Source: Tetzosporium hominis
GTDB taxonomy: Bacteria > Bacillota > Bacilli > Bacillales_A > Planococcaceae
Assembly: GCF_002265435.1 (NCBI RefSeq)
Contig: NZ_NOKQ01000348.1
Span: forward strand, 1-64,000
Length of the DNA: 64,000 nucleotides
Direction: 5' to 3'
A program made the position numbers and the translations under genes. Below, piece by piece: positions 51,555-59,956 of the stretch; the stretch's first letter is position 1, and each line of letters opens with the position of its first letter. The notes below the pieces were generated by a model. That model ran no database searches and was not told where the DNA came from. It saw nothing but the letters and a program-made list of their open reading frames with translations.

Positions 51555-52389
51555 ATGGACCGCTGTTGAATGTGTCGCCACCTTGTATGGTGCCGTTTTC
51601 GTAACCTTTATAGAACCAAGATTTTCGTTGTTCTGAAGTTCCGTGGGTGAAGCTTTCTTCTACAACATACCCTTGCGCACGTTTCTGAAGCGTATCATCA
51701 CCTACCGCTGCAGCAGCAGCTAGGGCTTCATCGATGTCGCCTTCTTCTAAGTATCCAAGGCCTTCAGCGTGGTGAGCCCAGACGCCTGAGAAATAATCTG
51801 CCTGTAGTTCAAAGCGCACCAAATATTTATTGAACTCTTCTTCAGATAGTCGTTGACGTAGTGGCATGACCTTATCGGTAGTACCTAACAGTGTCTGAAC
51901 ATGGTGTCCAACTTCGTGTGCGACTACATAGGCCATCGCAAAGTCGCCAGGAGCGTTATATTTTGTAGAAAGTTCCGTATAAAAACTCAGATCAATGTAC
52001 AACTTATAATCCCCTGGACAGTAGAACGGGCCAACGGAAGCACCAGCCGTTCCACAAGCGGAGTCCACTTGTCCTGTGTACAATACTAAAGTGGGTTCCG
52101 TGTATTCTAGTCCATTTTCTTCAAAAATCTCTGTCCAGATTCGCTCCGTATCAGCGAGTACGACTGAAACGAATTCAGCAGCTTCATCTTCTTGTGCTGT
52201 AGTTTGTGCAGGAGCCGCTGTCTGACCGCCTGAAATCTGATCCAGTACGACACCTGGGTCTCCACTCATAAATGCAAAAATAATAGCGATAATTAGTCCT
52301 AGACCTCCACCGATTCCGGCAATTCCTTTTCCGCCCATCCCTCGTCGGTCATCAACATTACTGCTTCGTGCTCTTCCTTGCCATTTCAT
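51553..52389 (-). CDS. Neutral zinc metallopeptidase (YpfJ family)
   Basis: 278 residues. It has a short N-terminal cytoplasmic tail rich in Arg/Gly, one membrane helix (about 27-43, IGGGLGLIIAIIFAFM), a low-complexity linker, then a domain with the zinc motif AHEVGHH and family segments such as VLYTGQVDSACGTA and FYCPGDYKLYIDLSF. The E. coli counterpart is YpfJ. Likely a membrane-anchored peptidase facing outward; substrate unknown. Monocistronic with its own terminator. Confidence 0.9.
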   Translation of the reverse strand: MKWQGRARSSNVDDRRGMGGKGIAGIGGGLGLIIAIIFAFMSGDPGVVLDQISGGQTAAPAQTTAQEDEAAEFVSVVLADTERIWTEIFEENGLEYTEPTLVLYTGQVDSACGTAGASVGPFYCPGDYKLYIDLSFYTELSTKYNAPGDFAMAYVVAHEVGHHVQTLLGTTDKVMPLRQRLSEEEFNKYLVRFELQADYFSGVWAHHAEGLGYLEEGDIDEALAAAAAVGDDTLQKRAQGYVVEESFTHGTSEQRKSWFYKGYENGTIQGGDTFNSGP

Positions 52390-52512
52390 AGAGCTCCCTC
52401 ATTTCTTATACAAATTCTATTCTTCTATTCCCACATGACACGGACCTTAGACAAGACCCTTAAGTTTTTTTTCCGATTTGATTGCTTTATACTAGGTAAG
52501 AGGAGGGATGAC

Positions 52513-53559
52513 ATGCAATTTCAAATTGTTGGTGGTGGGATTGCTGGTGCATCTATCGCGTATCATTTAGTAAAAGACGGACATGACGTAACCATATATG
52601 ACCGATTAGATAAAGGGCAGGCCACTCAAGTTTCAGCTGGAATCATTTCGCCTTGGGTGTCTCAAAGAAGAAATAAACTGTGGTATGAACTCGTTCGCAC
52701 AGGAGCCGCGTATTATCCCACTTTTATAGAAGAGTTAGAGAACTTAACAGGAAGCAAAACAGGCTACAAAAAGACAGGGGCTGTGCTTTTTTTTAGAGAT
52801 GAGATTGTCCTTCCAAAAGCATTTAAACGGATCCTTTCGAAGCAACAAGACGCTCCGGAAATGGGGGAGTTGAGTTACCTGACTCCAGAAAGACAGCGTG
52901 AGTTATTTCCGAAGTTGACGACTGAATTTCCAGCACTTTTTTTGACAGGAGCTGGAATGGTAAACGGAGCGCAACTCCTAGATGCTTTGAAGAAAGCAAT
53001 TGTGCAGTTAGGCGGCAAGTGGATTTCATCAAATGCAGTTCCTGAATCAGGACAAGGAATAACGGTTTATACGGCGGGTGCTTGGGGGAATGAATATCAA
53101 AAAAAAGTTCCGATCTCACATCAACGAGCGCAGCTTCTTCACTTCACTTTAGAATCAGACGAGGTATACCCCGTAGTCATGGGGTTGAAGACGCATTATA
53201 TCGTATCATTTGGAAACGGTAGATTTGCAATCGGAACCACTCATGAAGACACAGAGTCATTTGACAGTAGTCCAACAGCGGAAGCGAAAGCTGAATTACT
53301 GGACCTTGCTAAGATGTACTTCCCTGGACAAGAGTTGAAAGAGCTAGAGATGGCAGTGGGACTGCGTCCTTATACACCTAATTTCTTGCCAGTTATCGAG
53401 TACGTTAATGAGCAAACAATCGTTGTGAACGGCTTAGGTTCGTCTGGTCTAACAGCTGCCCCGATTTTAGGGAAAGAGTTAAGTGCCAACTATTCGAACA
53501 AACCTGTTCGCTTGCCTTTGGAAGCCTTTCGATTGGAGGAGGGAACAGATGGCTTATAA
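52513..53559 (+). CDS. FAD-dependent amino acid oxidase-like oxidoreductase
   Basis: 348 residues of the DAO (D-amino acid oxidase/DadA) family. The FAD-binding motif is IVGGGIAGASIAYHL near the N terminus, followed by SAGIISPWVS. The C terminus has the second FAD contact VVNGLGSSGLTAAPILG. Substrate unknown. I chose ATG 52513, 5 bp behind AGGAGGG; the open frame continues upstream into non-homologous sequence. It overlaps the next gene by 11 bp, so the two are probably co-translated. Confidence 0.87.
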   Translation: MQFQIVGGGIAGASIAYHLVKDGHDVTIYDRLDKGQATQVSAGIISPWVSQRRNKLWYELVRTGAAYYPTFIEELENLTGSKTGYKKTGAVLFFRDEIVLPKAFKRILSKQQDAPEMGELSYLTPERQRELFPKLTTEFPALFLTGAGMVNGAQLLDALKKAIVQLGGKWISSNAVPESGQGITVYTAGAWGNEYQKKVPISHQRAQLLHFTLESDEVYPVVMGLKTHYIVSFGNGRFAIGTTHEDTESFDSSPTAEAKAELLDLAKMYFPGQELKELEMAVGLRPYTPNFLPVIEYVNEQTIVVNGLGSSGLTAAPILGKELSANYSNKPVRLPLEAFRLEEGTDGL

Positions 53560-53833
53560 AATTGCATACTATCATGTGGAACGCCAAATTGATTTTTATT
53601 TTGTACAGAAGAGAGAGGAGTTTACGGAATATTTGCATGCAACGCCTGAAGGGATCTATTGTGAAAGACGCAGTTATTCATGGCAACAGTTGCACGATAT
53701 TTCTTACAAACCCTTTTCAAGCGGGGAAGGTCTTCTTTATTTGCACACATTCCAAGGGATGTTCAGTTACCGAGTAAAAGACAATCCTAAACACTTTTTA
53801 GACTATGTCAGAGAGCAAGTGAAACAAAAGTAG
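53549..53833 (+). CDS. Small protein of unknown function
   Basis: 94 residues; I do not recognise the family. The start is ATG 53549 behind GGAGGAGGG, overlapping the end of the oxidoreductase gene by 11 bp. It is rich in aromatic and charged residues (YKIAYYHVERQIDFYFVQKR, then GLLYLHTFQGMFSYRV). The alternating beta-like strands with a C-terminal helix (PKHFLDYVREQVKQK) would fit a small PH-like or similar fold, but this is a guess. No signal peptide or membrane helix. Translational coupling suggests it works with the oxidase-like partner. Confidence 0.7.
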   Translation: MAYKIAYYHVERQIDFYFVQKREEFTEYLHATPEGIYCERRSYSWQQLHDISYKPFSSGEGLLYLHTFQGMFSYRVKDNPKHFLDYVREQVKQK

Positions 53834-53886
53834 ATGAAACTTCTTGTCTTGTGAACCGTAATAGTAAGTGAAAGGGAGGCGTTGAA

Positions 53887-54204
53887 ATGTTAGTAACTAC
53901 TACAAATACGGTAGAAGGTAAAAAAATTGCAACGTATCACGGAATTGTTACAGGGGAAGCCATTATGGGGGCCAACGTTGTACGTGATCTATTTGCATCT
54001 GTCACTGATATCGTAGGAGGTCGGAGTTCTGCTTACGAGAACAAATTATCCGAAGGCCGCCAAATTGCTCTTGAAGAAATGAAAGTGAAAGCTAGTCAAA
54101 TGGGTGCAGACGCTGTTATTGCAGTGGATCTTGATTTTGAGACACTGCGTGAAGGCATGATGATGTGCATCGCGACAGGAACAGCCGTTACATTTGAGAA
54201 GTAG
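53887..54204 (+). CDS. YbjQ/UPF0145 family protein
   Basis: 105 residues, full length for the YbjQ family, known from structures to form ring-like pentamers and sometimes labelled heavy-metal-binding. Seen: TTTNTVEGKKIATYHGIVTGEAIMG, GGRSSAYENKL and GADAVIAVDLDFETL. No function is established. ATG behind AGGGAGG. Confidence 0.92.
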   Translation: MLVTTTNTVEGKKIATYHGIVTGEAIMGANVVRDLFASVTDIVGGRSSAYENKLSEGRQIALEEMKVKASQMGADAVIAVDLDFETLREGMMMCIATGTAVTFEK

Positions 54205-54206
54205 AA

Positions 54207-54243
54207 AAAACATCCGTTTCGAGTTACTCGAGACGGATGTTTT
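54207..54243. terminator. Bidirectional terminator ybjQ-like / yihY-like
   Basis: A 17-bp stem (54207-54223 with 54227-54243, one wobble) and a three-base loop, with A-run and T-run ends, between convergent genes. Confidence 0.94.
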
Positions 54244-55060
54244 CTTTTCTTGTCTGATAAGAAGTGGCGTTAATTAGGCCGCCGATAAGTAAAACAGCTG
54301 CTGATAAATACAGCCAAATCATCAAGATGATAATCCCAGCAAGCTGACCATAAATTTGAGTGTACGATACATAGCCAACCACTTGGCCATAAAACCACGA
54401 AATAAACTGCCAGCTAAGTGTTGTAAATAATGCCCCCGGAACAATAGTGCGAAGAGCTAATCGTTTTTTAGGCAAAATCGAGTAAAAGAACAAGAAGAAT
54501 AAGAATAAGAAAAGACTTCCAGTGATCCACTTTAAAATAGGCCACAATGTAATCCACAAGGACCATGTCTCTAATTCACCTGCTTGAGCCACGAACCACA
54601 GCAGTCCTTTTTCTACGATGGGAACAAATAAAGATACAGGAATCATAATCATAAAGATGGCAGTTACTCCAAGGTCATGAAGAAGAGTCCGCCAAAAAGG
54701 GAGAGTAGTCTCTTTTTCATACGCTGCAGCAAAGCTTCTAGCCAGTGACTGGACAGCCATACTCGCAAGCCAGAATGCAGAAATTAAACTGATGGAAAGG
54801 ACACCACTTTGGTTCCCTTCCAAGATTCGTAACACATTGTTCTCGATAAAGGTATATGTATTTCCAGGAGCGTAAGGTTCAATAAACAATAATAGAGAAT
54901 CTAAATTGATGGGTAAAAAATTAAGTAGAGATAGAACAAATAATAAGAATGGGAAAATCGAGAGCATTAAATAGTAGGCTGTTTGTGCGGCTTGATCATA
55001 ATAACGTTCCGAAAAAAAACGACCAAGTGCCGTTTTAGTTGTACTCATAAGCTGTTGCAT
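54224..55060 (-). CDS. YihY/UPF0761 family membrane protein
   Basis: 278 residues with about six membrane helices. Family markers are DQAAQTAYYLMLSIFPFLLF near the N terminus, SGVLSISLISAFWLASMAV, and PILKWITGSLFLFLFFL, then IIVPGALFTTLSWQ-like spacing. The family is annotated as putative export or envelope protein (misnamed RNase BN) without a proven role. I chose the ATG at 55060, behind GGGTGA; upstream codons of the open frame lack a site. Confidence 0.87.
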   Translation of the reverse strand: MQQLMSTTKTALGRFFSERYYDQAAQTAYYLMLSIFPFLLFVLSLLNFLPINLDSLLLFIEPYAPGNTYTFIENNVLRILEGNQSGVLSISLISAFWLASMAVQSLARSFAAAYEKETTLPFWRTLLHDLGVTAIFMIMIPVSLFVPIVEKGLLWFVAQAGELETWSLWITLWPILKWITGSLFLFLFFLFFYSILPKKRLALRTIVPGALFTTLSWQFISWFYGQVVGYVSYTQIYGQLAGIIILMIWLYLSAAVLLIGGLINATSYQTRKENIRLE

Positions 55061-55141
55061 TATCATCACCCGTTTTCTAAAAACTATATCGTAAAGATAG
55101 CAGTGTCCTATAGTATACGCAAGAAATTGGACGAGGGACAT

Positions 55142-55397
55142 GTCAAAATGACATGTCCCTCTAGTATGGTAAAACGATTAAATTGAATTTTATTAAAAAC
55201 TTCTGATTGCCGCGGAAATTGTTCTACTGGTGTCTTCTAACTTAAGCAACGAAAACCCTACCTACTTTTTCGTCATTGCGGCCCTATAGCCGCGCCAGTA
55301 AAGAATAAGCATCTTCAAAAACATGAGCAGAATGCCAGATTCAACTCAATAGTCTAACCATTTAACTTCCTCATCTTACCAAAGAATAGTTGTTCTG
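55142..55397. other. Intergenic region with repeat-like segment
   Basis: No gene. ATTGCGGCCCTATAGCCGCG (around 55286) resembles the core of the 82-bp repeat near 563-600 (GCGGCCCT then GCCGC). No intrinsic terminator is obvious for either minus-strand neighbour in this gap. Confidence 0.5.
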
Positions 55398-56753
55398 TCA
55401 AACTCGTAGCTTGACAGGCTGAAAGAACGCATCGTAAAGTGCCCGCACGATTTTCTCTTTATCTTTCTCAAGAACTCCAAATACAAGACTCACTTCGGAG
55501 GAGCCTTGATTGATCATTTCAATGTTGGCTCCTGTCTGAGAAATCGCTGCTGTAGCCCGAGCGGCAAGGCCAGTAGAGTTTCGCATTCCTTCACCAACTA
55601 GTACAATCATGGACAGACCGTGTTTAAAATAGGCCACTTCAGCTCCAAGCTCTTGAAGGACTCGATTCACAATGCGTTGTTCTTTTTTCGGAGTCAAGTA
55701 GTGACTCCGGATGATGACCGATATGTCATCGAGTCCCGAAGGTGTATGTTCATAAGAGATACCTTCTTCTTCGATAATCTGAAGTAGCTTTCTACCAAAT
55801 CCGAGCTCCCTGTTCATCAAATACTTGCTCACATACAAAATAGAGAAGCCTTCGTCTGCAGTGAGACCTGTCACGGGACGGTCAGTAAGTAATCGATGCG
55901 CTACAATCTTAGTACCAGGTGCACTAGGGTTGTTTGTATTTTTTATTTCTACTGGAATTTGTTTTCGGTACACAGGCATCAGTGCTTCGTCATGAATCAC
56001 AGTAAAACCCGCATAAGACAGTTCGCGCATCTCTCTATACGTAATGAGCTCGATTTGCTCAGGTCGATCAATGATATTTGGATTGGCAGCGTAGACAAAA
56101 TCTACATCTGTAAAGTTTTCGTACAGTTCTGCATCGACTGCTGCAGCAAGTATGGAACCTGTAATATCCGAGCCACCTCGTTCAAATGTACGCAGCTTGC
56201 CGCTCTGAGTATAGCCGTAAAAGCCTGGGACTACGAGAATTTCAGTTGTGTCTTTCAACTTTCGAAGTTCTTTATACGAGTCTTCAAGGAGTTGAGCCCG
56301 CTCACCCGGTTCTGTCATTAAAAGACTAATGTCTTGAGGGTCCGCAAAGCGAGCCGGCAGGCCTTGTGAAGACAGGTAGGCTGCAAAAAAGCGCGCACTA
56401 AATTCTTCTCCCAATGCTTTGACTGCATCTAACCGACTGTTGACGTCTCCTTCACTCGAGCCCAGTCGGGTCGATAGCTCGGTTGTGACCAATTCGACGA
56501 GTTCCACAGGTAAATCGAGGTCTTGTTGGATAGAAGTGAAGCGCTCTATAACTTGGAGTGCAGAGTTTTGAGATTGAGAATCATAAAATGCCTCGATCAA
56601 AAGGTCTGTAACTTTTTGGTCGTTAGAAAACCGTTTTCCAGGAGCAGACACCACTACAATGCGTCGTGTTGGATTCGCGGTCACAATGGCTTTTACTTTT
56701 TCAAATTGACGTGCATTCGCCATAGATGTACCACCAAATTTACAAACGATCAT
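55398..56753 (-). CDS. Aspartate kinase
   Basis: 451 residues, monofunctional aspartokinase close in length and sequence to the Bacillus YclM (aspartokinase III) type. The kinase motif KFGGTSMANARQFEK opens the protein, and FERGGSDITGSILAAA forms the substrate site. Two C-terminal ACT domains (about 300-451) would sense an amino acid. It starts the aspartate pathway to lysine, threonine and methionine. It has its own promoter and no lysine riboswitch, so feedback is expected at the enzyme level. Confidence 0.93.
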   Translation of the reverse strand: MIVCKFGGTSMANARQFEKVKAIVTANPTRRIVVVSAPGKRFSNDQKVTDLLIEAFYDSQSQNSALQVIERFTSIQQDLDLPVELVELVTTELSTRLGSSEGDVNSRLDAVKALGEEFSARFFAAYLSSQGLPARFADPQDISLLMTEPGERAQLLEDSYKELRKLKDTTEILVVPGFYGYTQSGKLRTFERGGSDITGSILAAAVDAELYENFTDVDFVYAANPNIIDRPEQIELITYREMRELSYAGFTVIHDEALMPVYRKQIPVEIKNTNNPSAPGTKIVAHRLLTDRPVTGLTADEGFSILYVSKYLMNRELGFGRKLLQIIEEEGISYEHTPSGLDDISVIIRSHYLTPKKEQRIVNRVLQELGAEVAYFKHGLSMIVLVGEGMRNSTGLAARATAAISQTGANIEMINQGSSEVSLVFGVLEKDKEKIVRALYDAFFQPVKLRV

Positions 56754-56803
56754 AGCTGTTCCCCCTCGGATTGTTCTGTGTGTAAAAACAAATGAATGTT
56801 ATG

Positions 56804-56832
56804 AGTGTACAAAAGGGTGCGAGGGAAGTCAA
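56804..56832 (-). promoter_or_regulatory. Aspartate kinase sigma-A promoter
   Basis: On the minus strand TTGACT, a 17-bp spacer and TACACT, about 50 bases before the start codon. Confidence 0.83.
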
Positions 56833-56876
56833 TAAAATTAATTTTTATGACAGCGTTTACAAGTTGTCTGAAAGTA

Positions 56877-56904
56877 TTGACAATAAAAAATAGCTTGTTA
56901 GACT
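56877..56904 (+). promoter_or_regulatory. Serine operon sigma-A promoter
   Basis: Consensus -35 TTGACA, a 16-bp spacer and TAGACT. It is divergent from the aspartate kinase promoter and about 45 bp away; transcription would start near 56911 and read through the T-box. Confidence 0.75.
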
Positions 56905-56910
56905 AAGAAT

Positions 56911-57166
56911 AACTTCAGATCGATTCAACTATTTGGATAGAGACATGTTAAAAAAATCGTGTGTTTTAGAGAGCTGATGGTCGGTGAAAATCAGTCGCAC
57001 CTTTTTTAATTCCACTCTTGAATAGGCAGACGGAAATGTCTGTCCGTGTAGAAGACGTTACCTTCTTTTCATTAAGATACTGACTGCAGTCAGTAAATGA
57101 GGGTGGTACCGCGTGAGCAAAGCTCTTCGCCCCTTGTCAGAGGACAAGGTGTGAAGAGCTTTTTTC
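56911..57166 (+). promoter_or_regulatory. T-box riboswitch, serine (UCC specifier)
   Basis: Stem I contains AGAGAGCTGATGGTCGGTGA, with its distal stem closed by ATCAG. The specifier loop shows TCC (57011-57013) followed by ACTCTTG, a serine codon. The T-box sequence GGGTGGTACCGCG (57101-57113) and a strong terminator (AGCTCTTC at 57121-57128 with GAAGAGCT at 57153-57160, then six T) complete the element. Uncharged tRNA(Ser) should stabilise the antiterminator and turn on the serine genes. The base after TGG is T, which would pair with A73 or wobble with G73. Confidence 0.92.
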
Positions 57167-57212
57167 AATTGGTGACGATACTGAAGAAGATTTCTATTAG
57201 GGAGATGACGTC

Positions 57213-58379
57213 ATGTTAACGGAACAAATGATACTACGTATACCAGGACCGACACCGGTTCCTCCTCGTGTGCAACTTGCTATGCAACAGCCAATGATAG
57301 GGCACCGTGATCCGGAAACGAGCGATTTGTTGAAACAAGTCGGGCCGGGACTCCAACAGTTATTTGGAACGACTCAACAAGTTTCCATTGTGGCTGGAAG
57401 TGGCACGTCTGGGCTTGAAGCGGCAGTTATCAATACAGTTGCTCCTGGTGAGAAAGTCATCGTCTGTGTGACAGGCGCTTTTGGAGAACGATTTGTCTCA
57501 ATCTGCAAAAGTTATGAAATAGATGTTGTCGTGTTAGAAGAGCAGTGGGGAGAAGCTGTAAATGCGGACCGTCTGAAAAAATCGCTTCTCGAGCATTCGG
57601 ATGTCACAGCTGTATTTCTGACCTACTGTGAAACGTCTACAGGTGTCTTGAATCCCATTGAAAAGCTCTCAAGTGTCGTCCATAAGTATTCAGATGCTCT
57701 AGTAATAGTCGATGCCGTTTCATGTTTAGGTGGCGTCGAAACGAAGTTGGATGACTGGGGACTCGATATCGTTGTCACAGGGTCACAAAAGGCTCTAATG
57801 CTTCCTGGAGGTCTGATGTTCGTTGCTTTCAGTGAGCGAGCTCGGGCGAAAATGGAAGCGAACCCTCGACCGAGGTTTTACCTCGATTTACTGAAGTATG
57901 ACAAGGCTTCAAAAGAATTTTCGACTCCTTTCACTCCAGCGACTTCACTTCTTTTCGGCTTACAGGAAGTAGTGCAGCTTCTGGCTGAAGAAACGATTGA
58001 AGGGGTCTATGATCGTCACCGATTGATGCGGGAGATGACTAGACGAGGTCTAGAGGCCATGAACTTAAACCTTTTGGCAACAGATGCCGTGGCTTCACCG
58101 ACAGTTACAGCGTTCACTGTTCCAACGGTAGAAGCAAAACAAGTCCGAAAAGCGTTAAAAGAGCAGTTTGGCATTCGAATTGCTGCGGGGCAAGGCCATC
58201 AAAAAGACACAGTCCTTCGTATAGGTCACATGGGATATTGCACAGCTACTGATGTGTTAACTGTTCTCACTGCTCTTGAAATCGTTCTGATGGATCTGGG
58301 GCACACGTTCTCTCCAGGTGCTGGTACTGTCGCTGCTCAACAAGTCTTTTTAAAGAAAGGAACTGGTGTACATGTTTAA
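57213..58379 (+). CDS. Class V aminotransferase, probable serine-pathway enzyme
   Basis: 388 residues, PLP-dependent fold of the alanine-glyoxylate/serine-pyruvate aminotransferase family. The N terminus RIPGPTPVPPRVQLAM and the PLP lysine Lys193 in TGSQKALMLPGG are clear. It is not a SerC sequence. Its position directly behind a serine T-box and overlapping serA by 8 bp suggests it makes phosphoserine (or serine) from the SerA product in place of SerC. A similar pair exists in staphylococci from memory. Annotations such as soluble hydrogenase subunit for this family are misleading. Confidence 0.88.
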   Translation: MLTEQMILRIPGPTPVPPRVQLAMQQPMIGHRDPETSDLLKQVGPGLQQLFGTTQQVSIVAGSGTSGLEAAVINTVAPGEKVIVCVTGAFGERFVSICKSYEIDVVVLEEQWGEAVNADRLKKSLLEHSDVTAVFLTYCETSTGVLNPIEKLSSVVHKYSDALVIVDAVSCLGGVETKLDDWGLDIVVTGSQKALMLPGGLMFVAFSERARAKMEANPRPRFYLDLLKYDKASKEFSTPFTPATSLLFGLQEVVQLLAEETIEGVYDRHRLMREMTRRGLEAMNLNLLATDAVASPTVTAFTVPTVEAKQVRKALKEQFGIRIAAGQGHQKDTVLRIGHMGYCTATDVLTVLTALEIVLMDLGHTFSPGAGTVAAQQVFLKKGTGVHV

Positions 58380-59955
58380 AGTACTCGTATGTGATCCACT
58401 AAGTGAAGAGGGCCTAGAACCCATCCGGAACAACCCTCAATTTCAACTAGATGTGTTGACGAATCTTTCAAAAGACGAATTGTTTGATAGAATCGGTCAA
58501 TATGATGCACTTCTCGTCCGTAGTCAAACACAAGTGGATGCAGCTTTACTACAGGCAGCTGATAAGCTCCAGATCATTGGTCGAGCAGGTGTGGGAGTAG
58601 ACAATATTGACTTGAAAGCAGCTACAGAACAAGGAATTTTAGTCGTCAATGCACCAGACGGGAATACCAACTCTGCCGCTGAGCATACGATGGCCATGTT
58701 GATGGCACTGGCTCGTAATATTCCACAAGCCTACATGTCTTTAAAAAATGGCAACTGGGACCGTAAATCGTTTATTGGAATTGAATTAAAAGGGAAGACT
58801 CTTGGTGTGATAGGTCTTGGGCGTATAGGGGCAGAGGTGGCACAGCGGGCTAAAGGCCAGCGCATGCAGGTCATTGCCTATGATCCATTCCTATCGGAAG
58901 AGAAAGCAGAGAAGATGGGTGTCAAAAAAGGCACCGTTGAAGAGGTCGTACGAGCTGCTGATTTTGTCACCGTGCATACACCTCTGTTAAAAGAGACGAA
59001 GCATTTACTGAATGCTCAGGCTTTTTCACTTATGAAACAAGGCGTTTACATCATCAACTGTGCGAGAGGCGGTATCATCGATGAAGACGCTTTATACGAA
59101 GCGCTACAACAAGGGAAAGTAGCTGGCGCGGCTCTGGACGTCTTTGAAGTAGAGCCTTTCGTTGATCACAAACTATTGAACCTTCCACAAGTGATTGCCA
59201 CTCCACATCTTGGTGCGAGTACCGTAGAAGCTCAGGAGATTGTGGCCGTGGATGTCTGTGATGACGTAGTGCGTTACTTTACGGGACAAGCCGTGAAAAA
59301 TCCAGTCAACCTTTCTGCAGTTCCTAAGGAAGTTCTTCAAAAGGTAGAGCCGTATTTGATGTTGGGTGAAAAGCTCGGATCTTTCATCCAAGATGTCTCA
59401 CAAGGAATCGTTCAAGAACTCCGCGTGACCTATTCTGGAGAACTTCAAGACTTTGATGTATCTCCCCTGACACGCAATGTCGTCAAAGGATTTTTAAGAA
59501 GTCGCTTAGGAGAATCCGTCAACGAAGTGAATGCGAAGCTGTTTGCGGATCGTCTAGGTATCACCATCATAGAACAAAAGACATCGCAGTCAAAAGGGTT
59601 CACAAGTCTTCTTACGGTAGAAGTGGTTGCGGAAAACGGAACACATAAAGTTGCAGGAACGTTAGTCAATGGATTAGGTGCACGGATTGTTCGAGTGGAT
59701 GACTTTGTTGTGGATGTGCCGCTTGAAGCGCATCTGCTCTTTATTCAGCACCTTGATCAGCCTGGGGCTATTGGCCGCGTAGGGATGTCGTTGGCTGAAG
59801 AGCGGATCAATATCGCTTCCATGCAAGTAGGGCGAGCTGAAAAAGGCGGAGCGGCAATCATGATGTTGACCGTAGATAAACATGTAAAGCCTGCAAGTGT
59901 GAAGAAACTCACGACACTTGCAGACATTCAAGACGTTATTGCGATTGAATTGTAG
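58372..59955 (+). CDS. serA: D-3-phosphoglycerate dehydrogenase
   Basis: 527 residues. It oxidises 3-phosphoglycerate to phosphohydroxypyruvate, the first step of serine synthesis. NAD-binding motif GVIGLGRIGAEVAQRA (about 145-160), catalytic region NCARGGIIDEDALYEAL and TPHLGASTVEAQE, then an intervening domain and a C-terminal ACT domain (HLDQPGAIGRVGMSLAEERINIASM). I chose ATG 58372 (MFKVLVCDPLSEEG) rather than GTG 58366; both follow GAAAGG. Its start lies inside the aminotransferase gene. Confidence 0.96.
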   Translation: MFKVLVCDPLSEEGLEPIRNNPQFQLDVLTNLSKDELFDRIGQYDALLVRSQTQVDAALLQAADKLQIIGRAGVGVDNIDLKAATEQGILVVNAPDGNTNSAAEHTMAMLMALARNIPQAYMSLKNGNWDRKSFIGIELKGKTLGVIGLGRIGAEVAQRAKGQRMQVIAYDPFLSEEKAEKMGVKKGTVEEVVRAADFVTVHTPLLKETKHLLNAQAFSLMKQGVYIINCARGGIIDEDALYEALQQGKVAGAALDVFEVEPFVDHKLLNLPQVIATPHLGASTVEAQEIVAVDVCDDVVRYFTGQAVKNPVNLSAVPKEVLQKVEPYLMLGEKLGSFIQDVSQGIVQELRVTYSGELQDFDVSPLTRNVVKGFLRSRLGESVNEVNAKLFADRLGITIIEQKTSQSKGFTSLLTVEVVAENGTHKVAGTLVNGLGARIVRVDDFVVDVPLEAHLLFIQHLDQPGAIGRVGMSLAEERINIASMQVGRAEKGGAAIMMLTVDKHVKPASVKKLTTLADIQDVIAIEL

Positions 59956-59956
59956 A

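Noticed and set aside
55896-56321. 141-codon antisense open frame within the aspartate kinase gene
   Set aside because: Opposite the conserved kinase sequence, no ribosome binding site, cysteine-rich translation typical of antisense reading.
56754-56880. Lysine riboswitch for the aspartate kinase gene
   Set aside because: The leader between promoter and start codon is only about 40 bases, far too short for the lysine aptamer, and no conserved core is seen.
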